The notes under the pieces are model-generated. The model saw nothing but the letters and a program-made list of their open reading frames with translations, made no database searches and was not told where the DNA came from. From assembly GCF_021272185.1 (NCBI RefSeq), contig NZ_JAJSEC010000007.1, forward strand, positions 173,948 through 237,947: 64,000 nt of DNA. Direction: 5' to 3'. The position numbers and the translations under genes are program-made. This document shows positions 34,521 to 44,086 of the stretch, one piece after another. Position 1 is the stretch's first letter, and each line of letters begins with the position of its first letter. The DNA is from Roseivivax sp. GX 12232. GTDB lineage: Bacteria > Pseudomonadota > Alphaproteobacteria > Rhodobacterales > Rhodobacteraceae.

Positions 34521-35450
34521 TCACGAAAACCCCGGCGTGCCCCGGTCCTCGGGGTGCCGCGCCAGGTGCTTCTCCTTGATCGCGGCGGAGGTGTCGCGGC
34601 TGCCGTCGTGGCTCCAGCCCGGCGGCGCGAAGGCATAGGCCAGCCGCGCCCGCCAGGAGAGCCCCGGCCGCGTCACGTCCCGGAAGATCGCCGCCCATTC
34701 GTGGAACGCCACGCGCAGCGGGTTGAAGGTCCCGAGGTTGCGCACCAGCCCGTAATCCACCCGCTCGTCGTCGCGCTCGGCCACGAAGGTGCCGAAGAGC
34801 CGGTCCCAGACGATGAAAACGCCTGCGTAATTGGCGTCGAGGTAGCGCGGGTTGCGCCCGTGGTGCACGCGGTGGTGCGAGGGCGTGTTCATCACCGCCT
34901 CGACCCAGCGGGGCAGGCGGCCGATGGCTTCGGTGTGGATCCAGAACTGGTAGATCAGGTTCAGCCCGCCGCAGAAGAGCATCATGGCCGGGTGAAAACC
35001 CAGAAGGATCAGCGGCGCGCGGACGACCATCATGAAGGTGAAGGTGCCGGTCCAGGTCTGCCTCAGCGCGGTGGTGAGGTTGTAGTGCTGGCTCGAGTGG
35101 TGGTTCACGTGGCTCGCCCAGACCCAGCGGATGCGGTGCCCGAAGCGGTGCACCCAGTAGTAGCGTAGATCGTCCAGGACGAAACACAGCGCCACCACCC
35201 ACCAGGCCGAACCGAGGTCCAGCGGGGTGATCTGCCAGAGCAGCATGAAGAACCCCCAGGCCAGGAACCCCAGCGCGATGCCCGAGGCGACATTGCCCGC
35301 CCCCATCACCAGCGAGGTCACCGCGTCGCGGGTCTCGTAGCGCCCGCCACGGCGCGACAGCGCGATCCAGAGCAGCTCGGCCAGGATCAGCGCGATGAAG
35401 ATCGGCACGGCCATCTGCACCACGTCGGGATAGCTGAGATCGGGGGTCAT
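34521..35450 (-). CDS. Sterol desaturase / fatty acid hydroxylase family membrane protein
   Basis: A 309-residue integral membrane di-iron oxygenase. The eight-histidine signature is present as HRFGHR (about residue 100), HVNHHSSQHYN just after, and HHRVHHGRN (about 193). Hydrophobic helices flank it (residues 10-30, 45-75 and 150-170). Family members hydroxylate or desaturate lipids such as sterols, carotenoids, ornithine lipids or fatty acids; the substrate here is unknown. Its start overlaps the stop of the upstream small protein (ATGA), indicating coupled expression. Confidence 0.88.
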   Translation of the reverse strand: MTPDLSYPDVVQMAVPIFIALILAELLWIALSRRGGRYETRDAVTSLVMGAGNVASGIALGFLAWGFFMLLWQITPLDLGSAWWVVALCFVLDDLRYYWVHRFGHRIRWVWASHVNHHSSQHYNLTTALRQTWTGTFTFMMVVRAPLILLGFHPAMMLFCGGLNLIYQFWIHTEAIGRLPRWVEAVMNTPSHHRVHHGRNPRYLDANYAGVFIVWDRLFGTFVAERDDERVDYGLVRNLGTFNPLRVAFHEWAAIFRDVTRPGLSWRARLAYAFAPPGWSHDGSRDTSAAIKEKHLARHPEDRGTPGFS

Positions 35451-35839
35451 CGGGCTCCTCCGGAGGCGCTGTGCCAGGCCGCCCGGTCCTCGGGCGCCAG
35501 GGCGATGTCGATGCAGGGGGCGGTCATGTCGGGCAGGCGGAAGCGCAGGCCGCGTGGTGTCTCCTCGACGCGCACCTCGGAGAGGAGCCGCGCGCTGGTG
35601 TCGGCGCCCATGGCCCAGGCCAGCGCCGGGCCGTCCTCAGTCTCGAGAAGCGCCGCCGCTCCGTCGGCCGATAGCGTCACGCGGTCAATGCGGGTCTCGG
35701 GAAACTCGCGCAGGAAGGCGGCGCGGGCCTCATCGGCATCGGCGAAGCGCCGGGCGGCGGAAAAGCCGAAGACATGCGTCAGGAGCGCGATGCCCGCGAT
35801 CCCGCCCACGACGAGCGCGATGAGAATGCCCAGCGGCAT
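35447..35839 (-). CDS. Small membrane-anchored hypothetical protein
   Basis: A 130-residue protein of unknown function. An N-terminal membrane helix (GILIALVVGGIAGIALLTHVF) is followed by a soluble domain of alternating strands (RIDRVTLSADGAAALLETED) and one Cys near the C-terminus (TAPCIDIALAP). It precedes and overlaps the sterol-desaturase-like gene by four bases, so the two probably act together or at least are co-expressed. Minus strand codon use is normal for the window, supporting a real gene. Confidence 0.7.
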   Translation of the reverse strand: MPLGILIALVVGGIAGIALLTHVFGFSAARRFADADEARAAFLREFPETRIDRVTLSADGAAALLETEDGPALAWAMGADTSARLLSEVRVEETPRGLRFRLPDMTAPCIDIALAPEDRAAWHSASGGAR

Positions 35840-35902
35840 GGCGTCTCCTCCCGGCTCAGACGATGCGGGAGGAGCCCATGCCCTGTCAAAACGGGCGTTA
35901 CG

Positions 35903-36268
35903 TCACTTGAAGCGGTAGCGGATCGCGCGGTTGCTGTCGCCCGAGTCCGGGGTGACGCGGACCCAGTCGCCGGCGACCTCCCAGGTGTGGCAGCCGGCGC
36001 GTTCGTCGTTGCGCGACTCGCGGCAAAGCGTGGTGCCCGACCAGCGCCAGTCGCCGCGGGCCTTCCGGCCGTCGTGGCTGGCGACATAGGTGCCGTTGCG
36101 GCGCAGGGTCAGCGTGTTGCCGCGCCGGTCCTCGAGGTCGCGCCCGACGATGGCGGCGGTGAACTGGTCCTCCGAGGTGATCTGCACCCAGTGGCTGTCG
36201 GCCCGGGCGCCGATCGCGCCAAGCAGGAGGGCGCCGGTCAGGGCGGCGGCAAGGAAGGGTCTGGACAT
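35903..36268 (-). CDS. Small exported hypothetical protein
   Basis: A 121-residue periplasmic protein with a clear signal peptide (RPFLAAALTGALLLGAIGARA, cleavage near residue 23). The mature part contains NTLTLRRNGTYVASHDGRKA, then GDWRWSGTTLCRES and CHTWEVAGDWVRVTPD, with two cysteines likely to form a disulfide. It looks like a small beta-sheet domain of the kind seen in lipocalin-like repeats of unknown role. The chosen ATG at 36268 is the one directly before the signal peptide; the frame continues upstream without resemblance. Function unknown. Confidence 0.7.
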   Translation of the reverse strand: MSRPFLAAALTGALLLGAIGARADSHWVQITSEDQFTAAIVGRDLEDRRGNTLTLRRNGTYVASHDGRKARGDWRWSGTTLCRESRNDERAGCHTWEVAGDWVRVTPDSGDSNRAIRYRFK

Positions 36269-36428
36269 GCGGCGTCTCCGAAAGCTGCGCGATAGGTCTG
36301 CGGGGAAGTTTCTTGTTATGGCAGAAACGATGTCCCCGGCATGACCCTGCGTCAAGCGTCACGCGCGGGCGCAGTCCCGGCGCGGGCGGAAAGCCGCCCG
36401 ATGTGTGCGAGCCGCCGCTATAAGCGGC

Positions 36429-36986
36429 TCAGCGGCGCGAAACGATCTCGGTCAGAAGCGCCTTGGCCTCGGGGGCGGCCCAGTCGGCATCGCCGGTCAG
36501 ACGGGCGACCTCCTGGCCTTCGGGATTGAGGATCACGGTGATCGGCAGGCCCAGCACGCCCATCTGCCGCGCCAGCGCCGAGCCCGGGTCGCGGTGCAGC
36601 GGCAGGCTGTCGACGCCGATCTCGGAGAAGAAGCTCTCCATCGCGGGCTTGGGGTTGCGCCCGGTGGCGATGGTCACGACCTCGAAGTCCTCGCCGCCCA
36701 GCTCGTCCTGCAGCTCGGCCAGCGCCGGCATCTCCTTGCGGCAGGGCGCGCACCAGGTCGCCCAGAAGTTCACAAGCACCCATTTGCCCTCGTAGTCCGA
36801 GAGGTTCAGCGCCGCGCCCTCGAAGCTCTCGAAATCGGCCTCCCCGGCGGGCTTGGCCTCGCTGTGCAGGTTGAGCTTCTTCATGTCGCCCTCGCGCGCC
36901 TCGGTCAGGTCCGCGAGCTCGGCATTGGCCGGAATTGCAAGCGCGAGGGCCGCAGTATAGACGAGCAGGCCAAGAGCGTTCTTCAT
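36429..36986 (-). CDS. TlpA-like periplasmic thioredoxin
   Basis: A 185-residue TlpA/ResA-type disulfide reductase exported by an N-terminal signal ([20 protein letters not shown]). The active site is [19 protein letters not shown] with Cys79 and Cys82; the cis-proline loop is [14 protein letters not shown]. Such proteins reduce cysteines in the periplasm for cytochrome c or oxidase assembly. It is divergent from argH (28-bp spacer), a neighbour arrangement I associate with Rhodobacterales genomes. The ATG at 36986 follows AGAAG. Confidence 0.9.
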   Translation of the reverse strand: MKNALGLLVYTAALALAIPANAELADLTEAREGDMKKLNLHSEAKPAGEADFESFEGAALNLSDYEGKWVLVNFWATWCAPCRKEMPALAELQDELGGEDFEVVTIATGRNPKPAMESFFSEIGVDSLPLHRDPGSALARQMGVLGLPITVILNPEGQEVARLTGDADWAAPEAKALLTEIVSRR

Positions 36987-37014
36987 CAGATCTTCTCCGT
37001 CAGAAGGAAATTGC

Positions 37015-38406
37015 ATGTCCGACACGACCTCGAACCAGATGTGGGGTGGCCGCTTCGCCGCGGGGCCGGATGCGATCATGGAGGCGATCAACGCCTCGAT
37101 CGGCTTCGACAAACGGCTCGCGGCGCAGGACATCGCCGGGTCGAGGGCCCATGCCGCCATGCTGGCCGCGACGGGCATCGTGGAGCCTAATGACGCCGAG
37201 GCGATGAGGGAAGGACTGCTCACCGTCTTGTCAGAGATCGAGGGCGGCGAGTTTGCCTTCTCGCCCGCGCTCGAGGACATCCACATGAACGTGGAGGCCC
37301 GCCTGAAAGAGATCATGGGCCCGGCGGCCGGGCGGCTGCACACCGCGCGCTCGCGCAACGACCAGGTGGCGACCGACTTCAAGCTCTGGGTGCGCGACCA
37401 GCTCGACGCCGCCGCCGAGGGGCTGGAGGCGCTGATCCGGGCGCTCCTGGAGCAGGCCGAGGCCGGCGCCGACTGGGTGATGCCGGGCTTCACCCACCTG
37501 CAGACCGCGCAGCCGGTGACCTGGGGCCACCACATGATGGCCTATGTGGAGATGTTCGGCCGCGACCTCTCCCGCGTGCGCGACGCCCGCAAGCGGATGA
37601 ACGAATGCCCGCTGGGCTCGGCGGCGCTGGCCGGTACCGGCTTTCCGATCGACCGGGACATGACCGCCGAGGCGCTGGGCTTCGACCGGCCGACGGCGAA
37701 CTCGCTCGACGCGGTGAGCGACCGGGACTTCGCGCTCGAGTTCCTCTCGGTCGCCTCGATCTCGGCCATGCATCTGTCGCGCTTCGCCGAGGAGCTGGTG
37801 ATCTGGTCCTCCGCGCAGTTCCGCTTCGTGACCCTGTCGGACCGCTTCTCGACCGGCTCCTCGATCATGCCGCAGAAGAAGAACCCCGATGCGGCCGAGC
37901 TGATCCGCGCCAAGATCGGGCGCATCTTCGGCGCCAATGTCGCGCTGATGACGGTGATGAAGGGGCTGCCCTTGGCCTATTCCAAGGACATGCAGGAGGA
38001 CAAGGAACAGGTCTTCGACGCCGCCGACAACTGGCTTTTGTCGCTGGCGGCGATGCAGGGCATGGTCGGCGACATGACCGCCAACCGCGCGGCGCTCGAG
38101 ACCGCCGCGGCAAGCGGCTTCTCCACCGCGACGGACCTGGCCGACTGGCTGGTGCGCGAGCTGAACCTGCCCTTCCGCGACGCCCATCACGTCACCGGAT
38201 CGCTGGTCGCCAAGGCCGAGGCGCAGGGCTGCGACCTGCCGGACCTGCCGCTTGCCGAGATGCAATCCGTTCACGATGGCATCACCGAGGCTGTTTTCGA
38301 CGTCCTCGGCGTGCATAATTCCGTGGCGAGCCGCGTGAGCTACGGGGGCACCGCCCCCCAGCGCGTGCGCGAACAGATCGCCCGCTGGAAGGAGTTGCTG
38401 CCGTGA
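37015..38406 (+). CDS. argH: Argininosuccinate lyase
   Basis: A 463-residue enzyme splitting argininosuccinate into arginine and fumarate. Family signatures: [20 protein letters not shown] at the N-terminus, [39 protein letters not shown], and the superfamily loop [18 protein letters not shown] that contains the catalytic Ser. The length is normal. Its stop overlaps the GTG start of a tiny lipoprotein gene, followed by a second one; lysA lies about 790 bp downstream. Confidence 0.97.
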   Translation: MSDTTSNQMWGGRFAAGPDAIMEAINASIGFDKRLAAQDIAGSRAHAAMLAATGIVEPNDAEAMREGLLTVLSEIEGGEFAFSPALEDIHMNVEARLKEIMGPAAGRLHTARSRNDQVATDFKLWVRDQLDAAAEGLEALIRALLEQAEAGADWVMPGFTHLQTAQPVTWGHHMMAYVEMFGRDLSRVRDARKRMNECPLGSAALAGTGFPIDRDMTAEALGFDRPTANSLDAVSDRDFALEFLSVASISAMHLSRFAEELVIWSSAQFRFVTLSDRFSTGSSIMPQKKNPDAAELIRAKIGRIFGANVALMTVMKGLPLAYSKDMQEDKEQVFDAADNWLLSLAAMQGMVGDMTANRAALETAAASGFSTATDLADWLVRELNLPFRDAHHVTGSLVAKAEAQGCDLPDLPLAEMQSVHDGITEAVFDVLGVHNSVASRVSYGGTAPQRVREQIARWKELLP

Positions 38407-38546
38407 GAGTGATCCTGGCCCTGTCGTTGCTGGCCTTGGCGGCCTGCGGTGCCGATGGCGCCCCCGAACGCCCAGACCCCGACCCCGAGCCGCGCCGCGG
38501 GATCAGCGTCAGCGGCAGCGTCGAGACCGGGGTGGCGGTCCGGTGA
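38403..38546 (+). CDS. Tiny lipoprotein (47 aa)
   Basis: A 47-residue ORF: GTG at 38403 overlapping the argH stop, TGA at 38544. It encodes a basic N-terminus, a hydrophobic stretch and a lipobox ([17 protein letters not shown]; Cys near residue 16), then a Pro/Asp-rich linker ([12 protein letters not shown]) and the tail [15 protein letters not shown]. Its stop overlaps the next GTG start. The lipobox and the chained GTGA overlaps make a real gene likely, despite its size. Function unknown; the tail is similar in kind to that of the next protein, which also ends in a Gly/Val/Ser-rich strand. Confidence 0.65.
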   Translation: MRVILALSLLALAACGADGAPERPDPDPEPRRGISVSGSVETGVAVR

Positions 38547-38755
38547 GGGCCGCGCTGGGCCTGGCCTGCGCCGCGGCGCTCTTGGCGGGTTGCGCGCCCG
38601 AGCCCGAGAACCCCTTTGAGCGGGAGCTGGGCCCGCCGCCCGCCCAGGTCGAGACCCGCAAGAGCGTGACCCTCTCGGTCGGCAGCAACGGCGTGGGTGT
38701 CGGCGGCTCGATCACCCGCACGCGCGGCAATTTCCGCTACGGGATAGGCTTCTGA
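38543..38755 (+). CDS. Small lipoprotein (70 aa)
   Basis: A 70-residue predicted lipoprotein. The signal [19 protein letters not shown] has the lipobox LAGC with Cys at about 17. The mature part begins [19 protein letters not shown] and ends [20 protein letters not shown], possibly a short beta hairpin. It starts with GTG inside the stop of the preceding tiny lipoprotein, and its own TGA shares its last base with the ATG of the next gene. Probably an operon argH-lipoprotein-lipoprotein-DUF2834. Function unknown. Confidence 0.72.
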   Translation: MRAALGLACAAALLAGCAPEPENPFERELGPPPAQVETRKSVTLSVGSNGVGVGGSITRTRGNFRYGIGF

Positions 38756-39078
38756 TGGCGACACTGACGGGGCTCCGGCCGCTCTGGCTGGCGCTGGCGC
38801 TCTGGGGCGCGGTGCATCCGATGTATTGGTTCGTGACCTATCTGTCGCAGAACGACTGGTCGCTCGGCGCGCTGATCGACGCCTGGTATGTGAACGCCTC
38901 GACCACCGGTCTGACCTGGGACCTGACCATCGCGGCGGTGACGCTGACGCTCTGGGTGCTGGCCGAGGTGGCGGTGCGGCGCAACTGGTCGGCGCTCTGG
39001 GCGATCCCCGCGACCTATTGCATCGGGGTGAGCTGCGGGCTGCCGCTCTATCTCTACCTGCGGTCGCGCCCGGTCTGA
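38755..39078 (+). CDS. DUF2834-type small membrane protein
   Basis: A 107-residue integral membrane protein with three hydrophobic segments (residues 9-28, 52-75 and 83-102). The layout, with WFVTYL in the first loop, [20 protein letters not shown] before the middle helix and E(V)AVRRNW between the last two, fits what I recall of DUF2834. No enzymatic residues stand out. It starts on the last base of the previous gene's stop codon and is followed by a small dispersed element before lysA. Confidence 0.7.
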   Translation: MATLTGLRPLWLALALWGAVHPMYWFVTYLSQNDWSLGALIDAWYVNASTTGLTWDLTIAAVTLTLWVLAEVAVRRNWSALWAIPATYCIGVSCGLPLYLYLRSRPV

Positions 39079-39090
39079 GCGCGCGGCGCT

Positions 39091-39138
39091 GCGAGGGCGC
39101 TGCCCTCGCGCTCCCGAGGTATTTTCGCCAAGATGAAG
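39091..39138 (+). repeat. Small dispersed element (GAGGTATTTTTGCCAAG type), copy 2
   Basis: A hairpin (GCGAGGG 39091-39097, loop CGCTG, CCCTCGC 39103-39109) followed by CTCCCGAGGTATTTTCGC and CAAGATGAAG. The copy at 49741 has ATGAGGG-CGCTG-CCCTCAT, with both stem sides changed together. It sits between a gene end and the lysA start. Same core, opposite strand, at 11504-11553. Confidence 0.65.
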
Positions 39139-39195
39139 GGTGGAGCGTGGCGCCCTGCTGCGATAGATCCGCCGTCGCAATCCCCGGAGGCTGCC

Positions 39196-40461
39196 ATGGA
39201 TCACTTTCTCTATCGCGACGGCGTGCTCTGCGCCGAAGGCGTGCCGCTGACCGAGATCGCGGCCGAGGTCGGCACCCCGGCCTATGTCTATTCCACCGCC
39301 ACGCTGGAACGGCACTTCCGGCTTTTCGACGAGGCGCTGGAGGGGATCCCGCATCTCGTCTGCTACGCGATGAAGGCGGCCTCGAACCAGGCAATCCTGA
39401 AGACGCTGGCCGACCTCGGCGCGGGCATGGACGTGGTCTCGGGCGGGGAATACGCGCGGGCCAAGGCGGCGGGCGTGCCCGGTGAGCGCATCGTCTTCTC
39501 GGGCGTCGGCAAGACCGAGGCCGAGATCGCCCAGGCGCTGGCCGGCGGCATCCGCCAGTTCAACGTCGAAAGCGAGCCCGAGCTTCTGGCGATCAGCCGC
39601 ATCGCCCAGGAGATGGGCAAGACCGCCCCGGTGGCGCTGCGGGTCAATCCCGACGTGGACGCCAAGACCCATGCCAAGATCGCCACCGGCAAATCCGAGA
39701 ACAAGTTCGGCATCCCGATCTCGCGGGCGCGCGCCGTCTATGCCGAGGCGGCGGCGCTGCCGGGCATCGAGCCCATGGCGATCGACGTGCACATCGGCTC
39801 GCAGCTCACCGATCTGGCGCCCTTCGAGGCGGCCTACCTCAAGGTGGCGGAACTGACCGAGGTTTTGCGCGCCGACGGCCACGACATCCGGCGGCTCGAC
39901 CTCGGCGGGGGGCTCGGAATTCCCTACGAGCGTTCCAATGCCGCGCCGCCGCTGCCCACCGAATACGGCGCCTTGATCAAGCGCACCGTCGGCCACCTGG
40001 GCTGCGAAGTCGAGATCGAGCCCGGCCGGCTGATCGCCGGCAACGCGGGCATCCTGCTGTCGCGGGTGATCTACGTGAAGGAAGGCGAGGGGCGGCGCTT
40101 CCTGATCCTCGATGCCGCGATGAACGACCTGATCCGCCCGGCGATGTATGACGCCTGGCACGACATCGTGCCGGTCCTGGAGCCCGCGCCGGGCCACGAG
40201 CGGCAAAGCTACGACGTGGTCGGCCCGGTCTGCGAATCGGGGGACACCTTCGCCAAGGCGCGGGAGATGCCCGAGCTGCGGGCCGGCGACCTGGTCGCCT
40301 TCCGCTCAGCCGGGGCTTACGGCGCGGTCATGGCGAGCGAATACAACTCGCGCCCGCTGGTGCCCGAGGTGCTGGTGAAGGACGATCACCATGCCGTCAT
40401 CCGCGCCCGCCCGAACTTTGACGAAATGATTTCGCGAGATAGCATTCCTGAATGGCTGTGA
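39196..40461 (+). CDS. lysA: Diaminopimelate decarboxylase
   Basis: A 421-residue PLP enzyme converting meso-diaminopimelate to lysine. PLP Lys60 is in [13 protein letters not shown], followed by [11 protein letters not shown]; further blocks are [20 protein letters not shown] and [41 protein letters not shown] and the active-site [11 protein letters not shown]. The ATG at 39196 follows GGAGG by seven bases; the frame is open upstream but non-homologous. An argH-lysA neighbourhood is a pattern I associate with related genomes. Confidence 0.96.
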   Translation: MDHFLYRDGVLCAEGVPLTEIAAEVGTPAYVYSTATLERHFRLFDEALEGIPHLVCYAMKAASNQAILKTLADLGAGMDVVSGGEYARAKAAGVPGERIVFSGVGKTEAEIAQALAGGIRQFNVESEPELLAISRIAQEMGKTAPVALRVNPDVDAKTHAKIATGKSENKFGIPISRARAVYAEAAALPGIEPMAIDVHIGSQLTDLAPFEAAYLKVAELTEVLRADGHDIRRLDLGGGLGIPYERSNAAPPLPTEYGALIKRTVGHLGCEVEIEPGRLIAGNAGILLSRVIYVKEGEGRRFLILDAAMNDLIRPAMYDAWHDIVPVLEPAPGHERQSYDVVGPVCESGDTFAKAREMPELRAGDLVAFRSAGAYGAVMASEYNSRPLVPEVLVKDDHHAVIRARPNFDEMISRDSIPEWL

Positions 40462-40500
40462 GGCATCCCGCCTCCGGCCCCCACCGCCGCCGGAGCCGTG

Positions 40501-43137
40501 ATGACCGACAAGGTCGATGATCCGTCACAGATACTCTCACCCGTAAAGCGGCCGCTTGGGCTGACCCGGGCGGGGCTTCTGGCCGAACGGCTGGTCCGGG
40601 CCTTCTGGCCGCTCTGGTCGGTCCTGTTCGCCGCGCTGGCCGCGCTGATGCTGGGGCTGCACGAGATGCTGCCCCTGGGCGCGGCGCGCGGGCTGGCGGT
40701 GCTGGTGGCGGGGCTGACGCTCTGGACCCTCTGGCGGGGGATCCGTGCCTTCCGCTGGCCACGCCGGATCGACGCCATGCTGCGGCTCGATGCCTCGCTG
40801 CCGGGGCGGCCGATCTCCACCGCGCTCGACCGGCAGGCCATCGGCTCGGGCGACGGCGCGAGCCAGGCGGTCTGGGCGGCGCACCAGGCGCGGATGCGGG
40901 CCCGGCTGGCCAAGGCCCGGGCGGTCAGCCCGGACCTGCGGGTCTCCGAGGCCGATCCCTACGCGCTGCGTTACGCCGCGCTTCTGGCGCTCTCGGTGGC
41001 GCTGCTTTTCGGGTCGGTGATGCGGGTTTCCTCGGTGGCGGGCATGGGGCCGGGCGGCGCCTCGGAGCTGGCCATGGGCCCGAGCTGGGAAGGCTGGGTC
41101 GAGCCGCCGGCCTACACCCGGCTGCCGACCGTCTACCTCAACGACATCACCGCGCCCGAGCTGACCGTGCCCGAGGGCGCCGATGTCACCCTGCGGCTCT
41201 ACGGCGAGGTCGGCGCGCTGAGCGTCCGCGAAAGCGTCTCGGGCAACCCCCTGGGCCAGGAGGGCGCGGCCGAGGCCAGCGCCCGCGACTTCTCGGTGAC
41301 CCAGCCGGGCCGGGTCGCGGTCGACGGGCCGGGCGGGCGCGCCTGGGACTTCGCCGTCACCGAGGACAGCGCCCCCGAGGTCGAACGCGCCGGCGGTTTC
41401 GAGGTGACCTACGACGGCGAGGCCTCGCTGCCCTATGCGGCCCGCGACGACTACGCCGTGACCGGCGGCACCGCGCGGATAACCCTGGCGCTCGAGGAGG
41501 TCGACCGCCGCTTCGGCCGCAGCCGCCCGCCCGAGGAACGCCCCGCCATCGAGGTGCCGCTGTCGCTGCCCGTGGCCGGCGACCGCTCGGACTTCGAGGA
41601 CGCGCTGATCGACAATTTCTCGCAGCACCCCTGGGCCAACCTGCCGGTCAGCATCTCCTTCGAGGTGCAGGACGCCGCGGGCCAGACCGGCGCCTCGCCC
41701 GCCGAGGTGCTGACCCTGCCCGGGCGGCGCTTTTTCGACCCGCTGGCCGCGGCACTGATCGAGGAGCGGCAGGCGCTCCTGTGGAACCGCGAGAACGGAT
41801 CGGACGTGGCGCTGATCCTGCGGGCGGTGAGCCATCAGCCCGACGGGCTCTTCCGGCAAAGCTCGCATTATCTGCGCTTCCGCACGATCCTGCGGCGGCT
41901 CGAGGCCAAGCTCGAGGACGGGCTGACCGACGAAGAGGTGACCGAGACCGCCGAGGCCATGTGGGAGTTGGCGCTGGTGCTCGAGGAAGGCGACCTCGAC
42001 GACGCGCGGGAGCGGCTGCGCCGGGCGCAGGAGCGGCTCTCCGAGGCGATGCGCAACGGCGCCTCCCAGGAAGAGATCGCCGAGCTGATGCAGGAGCTGC
42101 GCCGCGCCACCGACGACTACATGCGCCAGCTCGCCCAGGAACAGCGCCGCATGGCCGAGGAGAACGGCGAGACGCCGCCTCAGCAGGACATGCAGGACGG
42201 CATGCAGATGACCCAGAACGATCTGCAGGAGATGATGGACCGCATCCAGGAGCTGATGGAACAGGGGCGCATGGCCGAGGCGATGCAGGCGCTCGAGGAG
42301 TTGCAGCGGCTGATGGAGAACATGCGCGTGACCGAAGGCCAGGGGCAGGGCCAGCCTTCGCCGGGCCAGCAGGCCATGGAGGGGCTGGGCGAGACCCTGC
42401 GCGAGCAGCAGGATCTGTCCGACCAGGCGTTCCGCGACCTGCAGGACCAGTTCAACCCTGGCCAGCAGCGCCAGGGGCAGGAAGGTCAGCAGGGCCAGGA
42501 AGGTCAGCAGGGGCAACAGGGCCAGCAGCCCGGGCAGCCCGGCCAGGGCCGCGGGCAGGAGCCCAGCCAGCAGAACGGCCAGGGACAGGGCCAGGGGCAA
42601 GAGCAGGGCCAGGGCGGCGAGGGGCAGAGTCTCGAGGAAAGCCTCGCCGACCGCCAGCGCGCGCTGCGCCAGGAGCTGAACCGGCAGCGCGGCAGCCTGC
42701 CGGGCCAGGGCACCGAGGCCGGCCGCCGCGCCGGAGAAGCGCTGGACCGCGCCGAGGGCGCCATGGAGGGCGCCGAGGAGGCGCTGCGCCAGGACGATCT
42801 GCCCGGCGCCATCGACCAGCAGTCCGAGGCCATGGAGGCCCTGCGCGAGGGCATGCGCAACCTCGGCGAGGCGCTGGCGCAGGAACAGGGTCAGCAGCCC
42901 GGCCAGCAGGGCCAGCAGGGCATGGCCGACGGCACCGACCCCGGCCAGCAGCGCGACCCGCTGGGCCGGTCGAGCGGCACCACCGGCCAGGTCGGCACCG
43001 ACGAACAGCTCCTGCAGGGCGAGGACGTCTACCGCCGCGCGCGGGAGCTTCTCGACGAGATCCGCCGCCGCTCGGGCGAGGGCGAGCGGCCGGAGGAAGA
43101 GCTGGAATATCTCGAACGGCTGCTGGAGCGGTTCTGA
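40501..43137 (+). CDS. TIGR02302-type membrane protein with Gln/Gly-rich region (DUF4175)
   Basis: An 878-residue protein. N-terminal membrane helices (about residues 30-75 and 160-178) are followed by a large, probably periplasmic, domain with AYTRLPTVYLNDITAPELTV and YAARDDYAVTGGTARITL. From about residue 470 comes a long helical region (EAMWELALVLEEGDLDDARE), a Met/Gln-rich stretch (QQDMQDGMQMTQNDLQEMMD), then an extreme Gln/Gly repeat zone at about 645-715 built on QGQ and GQEGQQ units. It ends with a conserved tail (VYRRARELLDEIRRRSGE). It matches the family I know as TIGR02302 in alphaproteobacteria. Function unknown. ATG at 40501 is preferred over the adjacent GTG. Confidence 0.85.
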   Translation: MTDKVDDPSQILSPVKRPLGLTRAGLLAERLVRAFWPLWSVLFAALAALMLGLHEMLPLGAARGLAVLVAGLTLWTLWRGIRAFRWPRRIDAMLRLDASLPGRPISTALDRQAIGSGDGASQAVWAAHQARMRARLAKARAVSPDLRVSEADPYALRYAALLALSVALLFGSVMRVSSVAGMGPGGASELAMGPSWEGWVEPPAYTRLPTVYLNDITAPELTVPEGADVTLRLYGEVGALSVRESVSGNPLGQEGAAEASARDFSVTQPGRVAVDGPGGRAWDFAVTEDSAPEVERAGGFEVTYDGEASLPYAARDDYAVTGGTARITLALEEVDRRFGRSRPPEERPAIEVPLSLPVAGDRSDFEDALIDNFSQHPWANLPVSISFEVQDAAGQTGASPAEVLTLPGRRFFDPLAAALIEERQALLWNRENGSDVALILRAVSHQPDGLFRQSSHYLRFRTILRRLEAKLEDGLTDEEVTETAEAMWELALVLEEGDLDDARERLRRAQERLSEAMRNGASQEEIAELMQELRRATDDYMRQLAQEQRRMAEENGETPPQQDMQDGMQMTQNDLQEMMDRIQELMEQGRMAEAMQALEELQRLMENMRVTEGQGQGQPSPGQQAMEGLGETLREQQDLSDQAFRDLQDQFNPGQQRQGQEGQQGQEGQQGQQGQQPGQPGQGRGQEPSQQNGQGQGQGQEQGQGGEGQSLEESLADRQRALRQELNRQRGSLPGQGTEAGRRAGEALDRAEGAMEGAEEALRQDDLPGAIDQQSEAMEALREGMRNLGEALAQEQGQQPGQQGQQGMADGTDPGQQRDPLGRSSGTTGQVGTDEQLLQGEDVYRRARELLDEIRRRSGEGERPEEELEYLERLLERF

Positions 43138-43420
43138 GGGGGCTTTTGTCCTGTCGTTTCAGGTTGTGGTCGGCGGTTCGCGCGGGGATCGACGCGCGAG
43201 GCAGGCGTTGTGGCGTTCACCCTTGTTAGAGCAGTCACGTTAAGGCTGAGTTAAAACGCGAGCGCCAGAGGGTGCGGAAGTCAGCTTGGCCGCGCGCTCA
43301 AAGGTCCGCCGCATTTAGGCTCAAGCCTCACGCGCAAGGCTGTCCCATCTCCGCGCACCGTCTTCGCCCTCAGTGACCGGCCTTCAGAACCCCGCAAAGG
43401 CAGACCGCCGCCGGCCCCCC

Positions 43421-43840
43421 TCAATCCGGGTCCACCTTCCCGCGTAACGCCTTCTTCTCGCCCTGCACCTTCTTCGCCTTCAGCCGCCGCTTCTTCGAGG
43501 CCAGCGTCGGCCGCGTCGGGATGCGCTTCTTCGGCTTCTCGAAGGCCCGGGCGATCAGCTCGGCCAGCCGGTCGCGGGCGATCTCGCGGTTGCGGGCCTG
43601 GCTGCGGGTCTCGTCGACCTGCAGGATCAGCGCCCCGTCCTTGGTCCAGCGCCGCCCGGCGATGCGCCGCAGTCGCGCCTTGACGTGGCCCGGCAGGTTG
43701 GGCGAGCGCTCGGCCTCGAACCGCAGCTCCACCGCGCTCGAGACCTTGTTCACGTTCTGCCCGCCCGGCCCCGAGGCGCGGATGAACTGCTCGGTGATCT
43801 CCCAGTCCTCGATGGTGGTGCGCTGTCCGATTCTCAGCAT
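43421..43840 (-). CDS. arfB: Alternative ribosome-rescue factor / peptidyl-tRNA hydrolase ArfB
   Basis: A 139-residue ArfB (YaeJ) protein. The release-factor GGQ motif is at residues 26-28 in RASGPGGQNVNKVSSAVELR, followed by RSQARNREIARDRL. The C-terminal tail is lysine/arginine-rich (EKPKKRIPTRPTLASKKRR), which inserts into the empty mRNA channel of stalled ribosomes. It frees ribosomes stuck without a stop codon. The ATG at 43840 has AAAGGA upstream; the frame stays open another 11 codons. Upstream on the same strand lie a terminator (43931-43958) and an 18-codon ORF with an exceptional ribosome-binding sequence. Confidence 0.94.
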   Translation of the reverse strand: MLRIGQRTTIEDWEITEQFIRASGPGGQNVNKVSSAVELRFEAERSPNLPGHVKARLRRIAGRRWTKDGALILQVDETRSQARNREIARDRLAELIARAFEKPKKRIPTRPTLASKKRRLKAKKVQGEKKALRGKVDPD

Positions 43841-43930
43841 CGGTCCTTTCCGGGGCTTCGGCGGCCGTCTCACGCCGCGGCAAAGTCAGGGCTCGCGGCT
43901 TCATCCCCCATGTAGCACGGGGGCACAAAG

Positions 43931-43958
43931 TAAAAGGGCCGCCCGATGTGGGCGACCC
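43931..43958 (-). terminator. Intrinsic terminator between the mini-ORF and arfB
   Basis: Read leftward: GGGTCGCCC (43950-43958), loop ACATC, GGGCGGCCC (43936-43944, one G-U pair), then TTTTA. A canonical Rho-independent terminator 90 bp before the arfB start and 72 bp after the mini-ORF stop. It would end transcripts coming from the queuosine transporter or from a promoter before the mini-ORF. Confidence 0.82.
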
Positions 43959-44029
43959 CCGAGAATGTGGAGGTGGGGCCGGTTAGGCAATCCACCAATC
44001 CGGACGATCATCCGCCTGTAGGGGCTGCC

Positions 44030-44086
44030 CTAGGGGCGGGTCCTCCGAATTGTCCCGACACCTCTCTCCAATGCTTCTCTCGACAC
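44030..44086 (-). CDS. 18-residue ORF with an extended Shine-Dalgarno sequence (possible leader peptide)
   Basis: GTG at 44086, TAG at 44030, encoding MSREALERGVGTIRRTRP (first codon GTG read as Met). GGAGG lies seven bases before the start within a much longer match to the 16S rRNA 3' end (next entry). It lies between the queuosine transporter gene and a terminator upstream of arfB. The peptide is Arg-rich (six of 18). No homologue is known to me. Whether it is translated is inferred from the ribosome-binding sequence only; it could be a leader peptide, a small protein, or part of a small RNA. Confidence 0.5.
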   Translation of the reverse strand: MSREALERGVGTIRRTRP

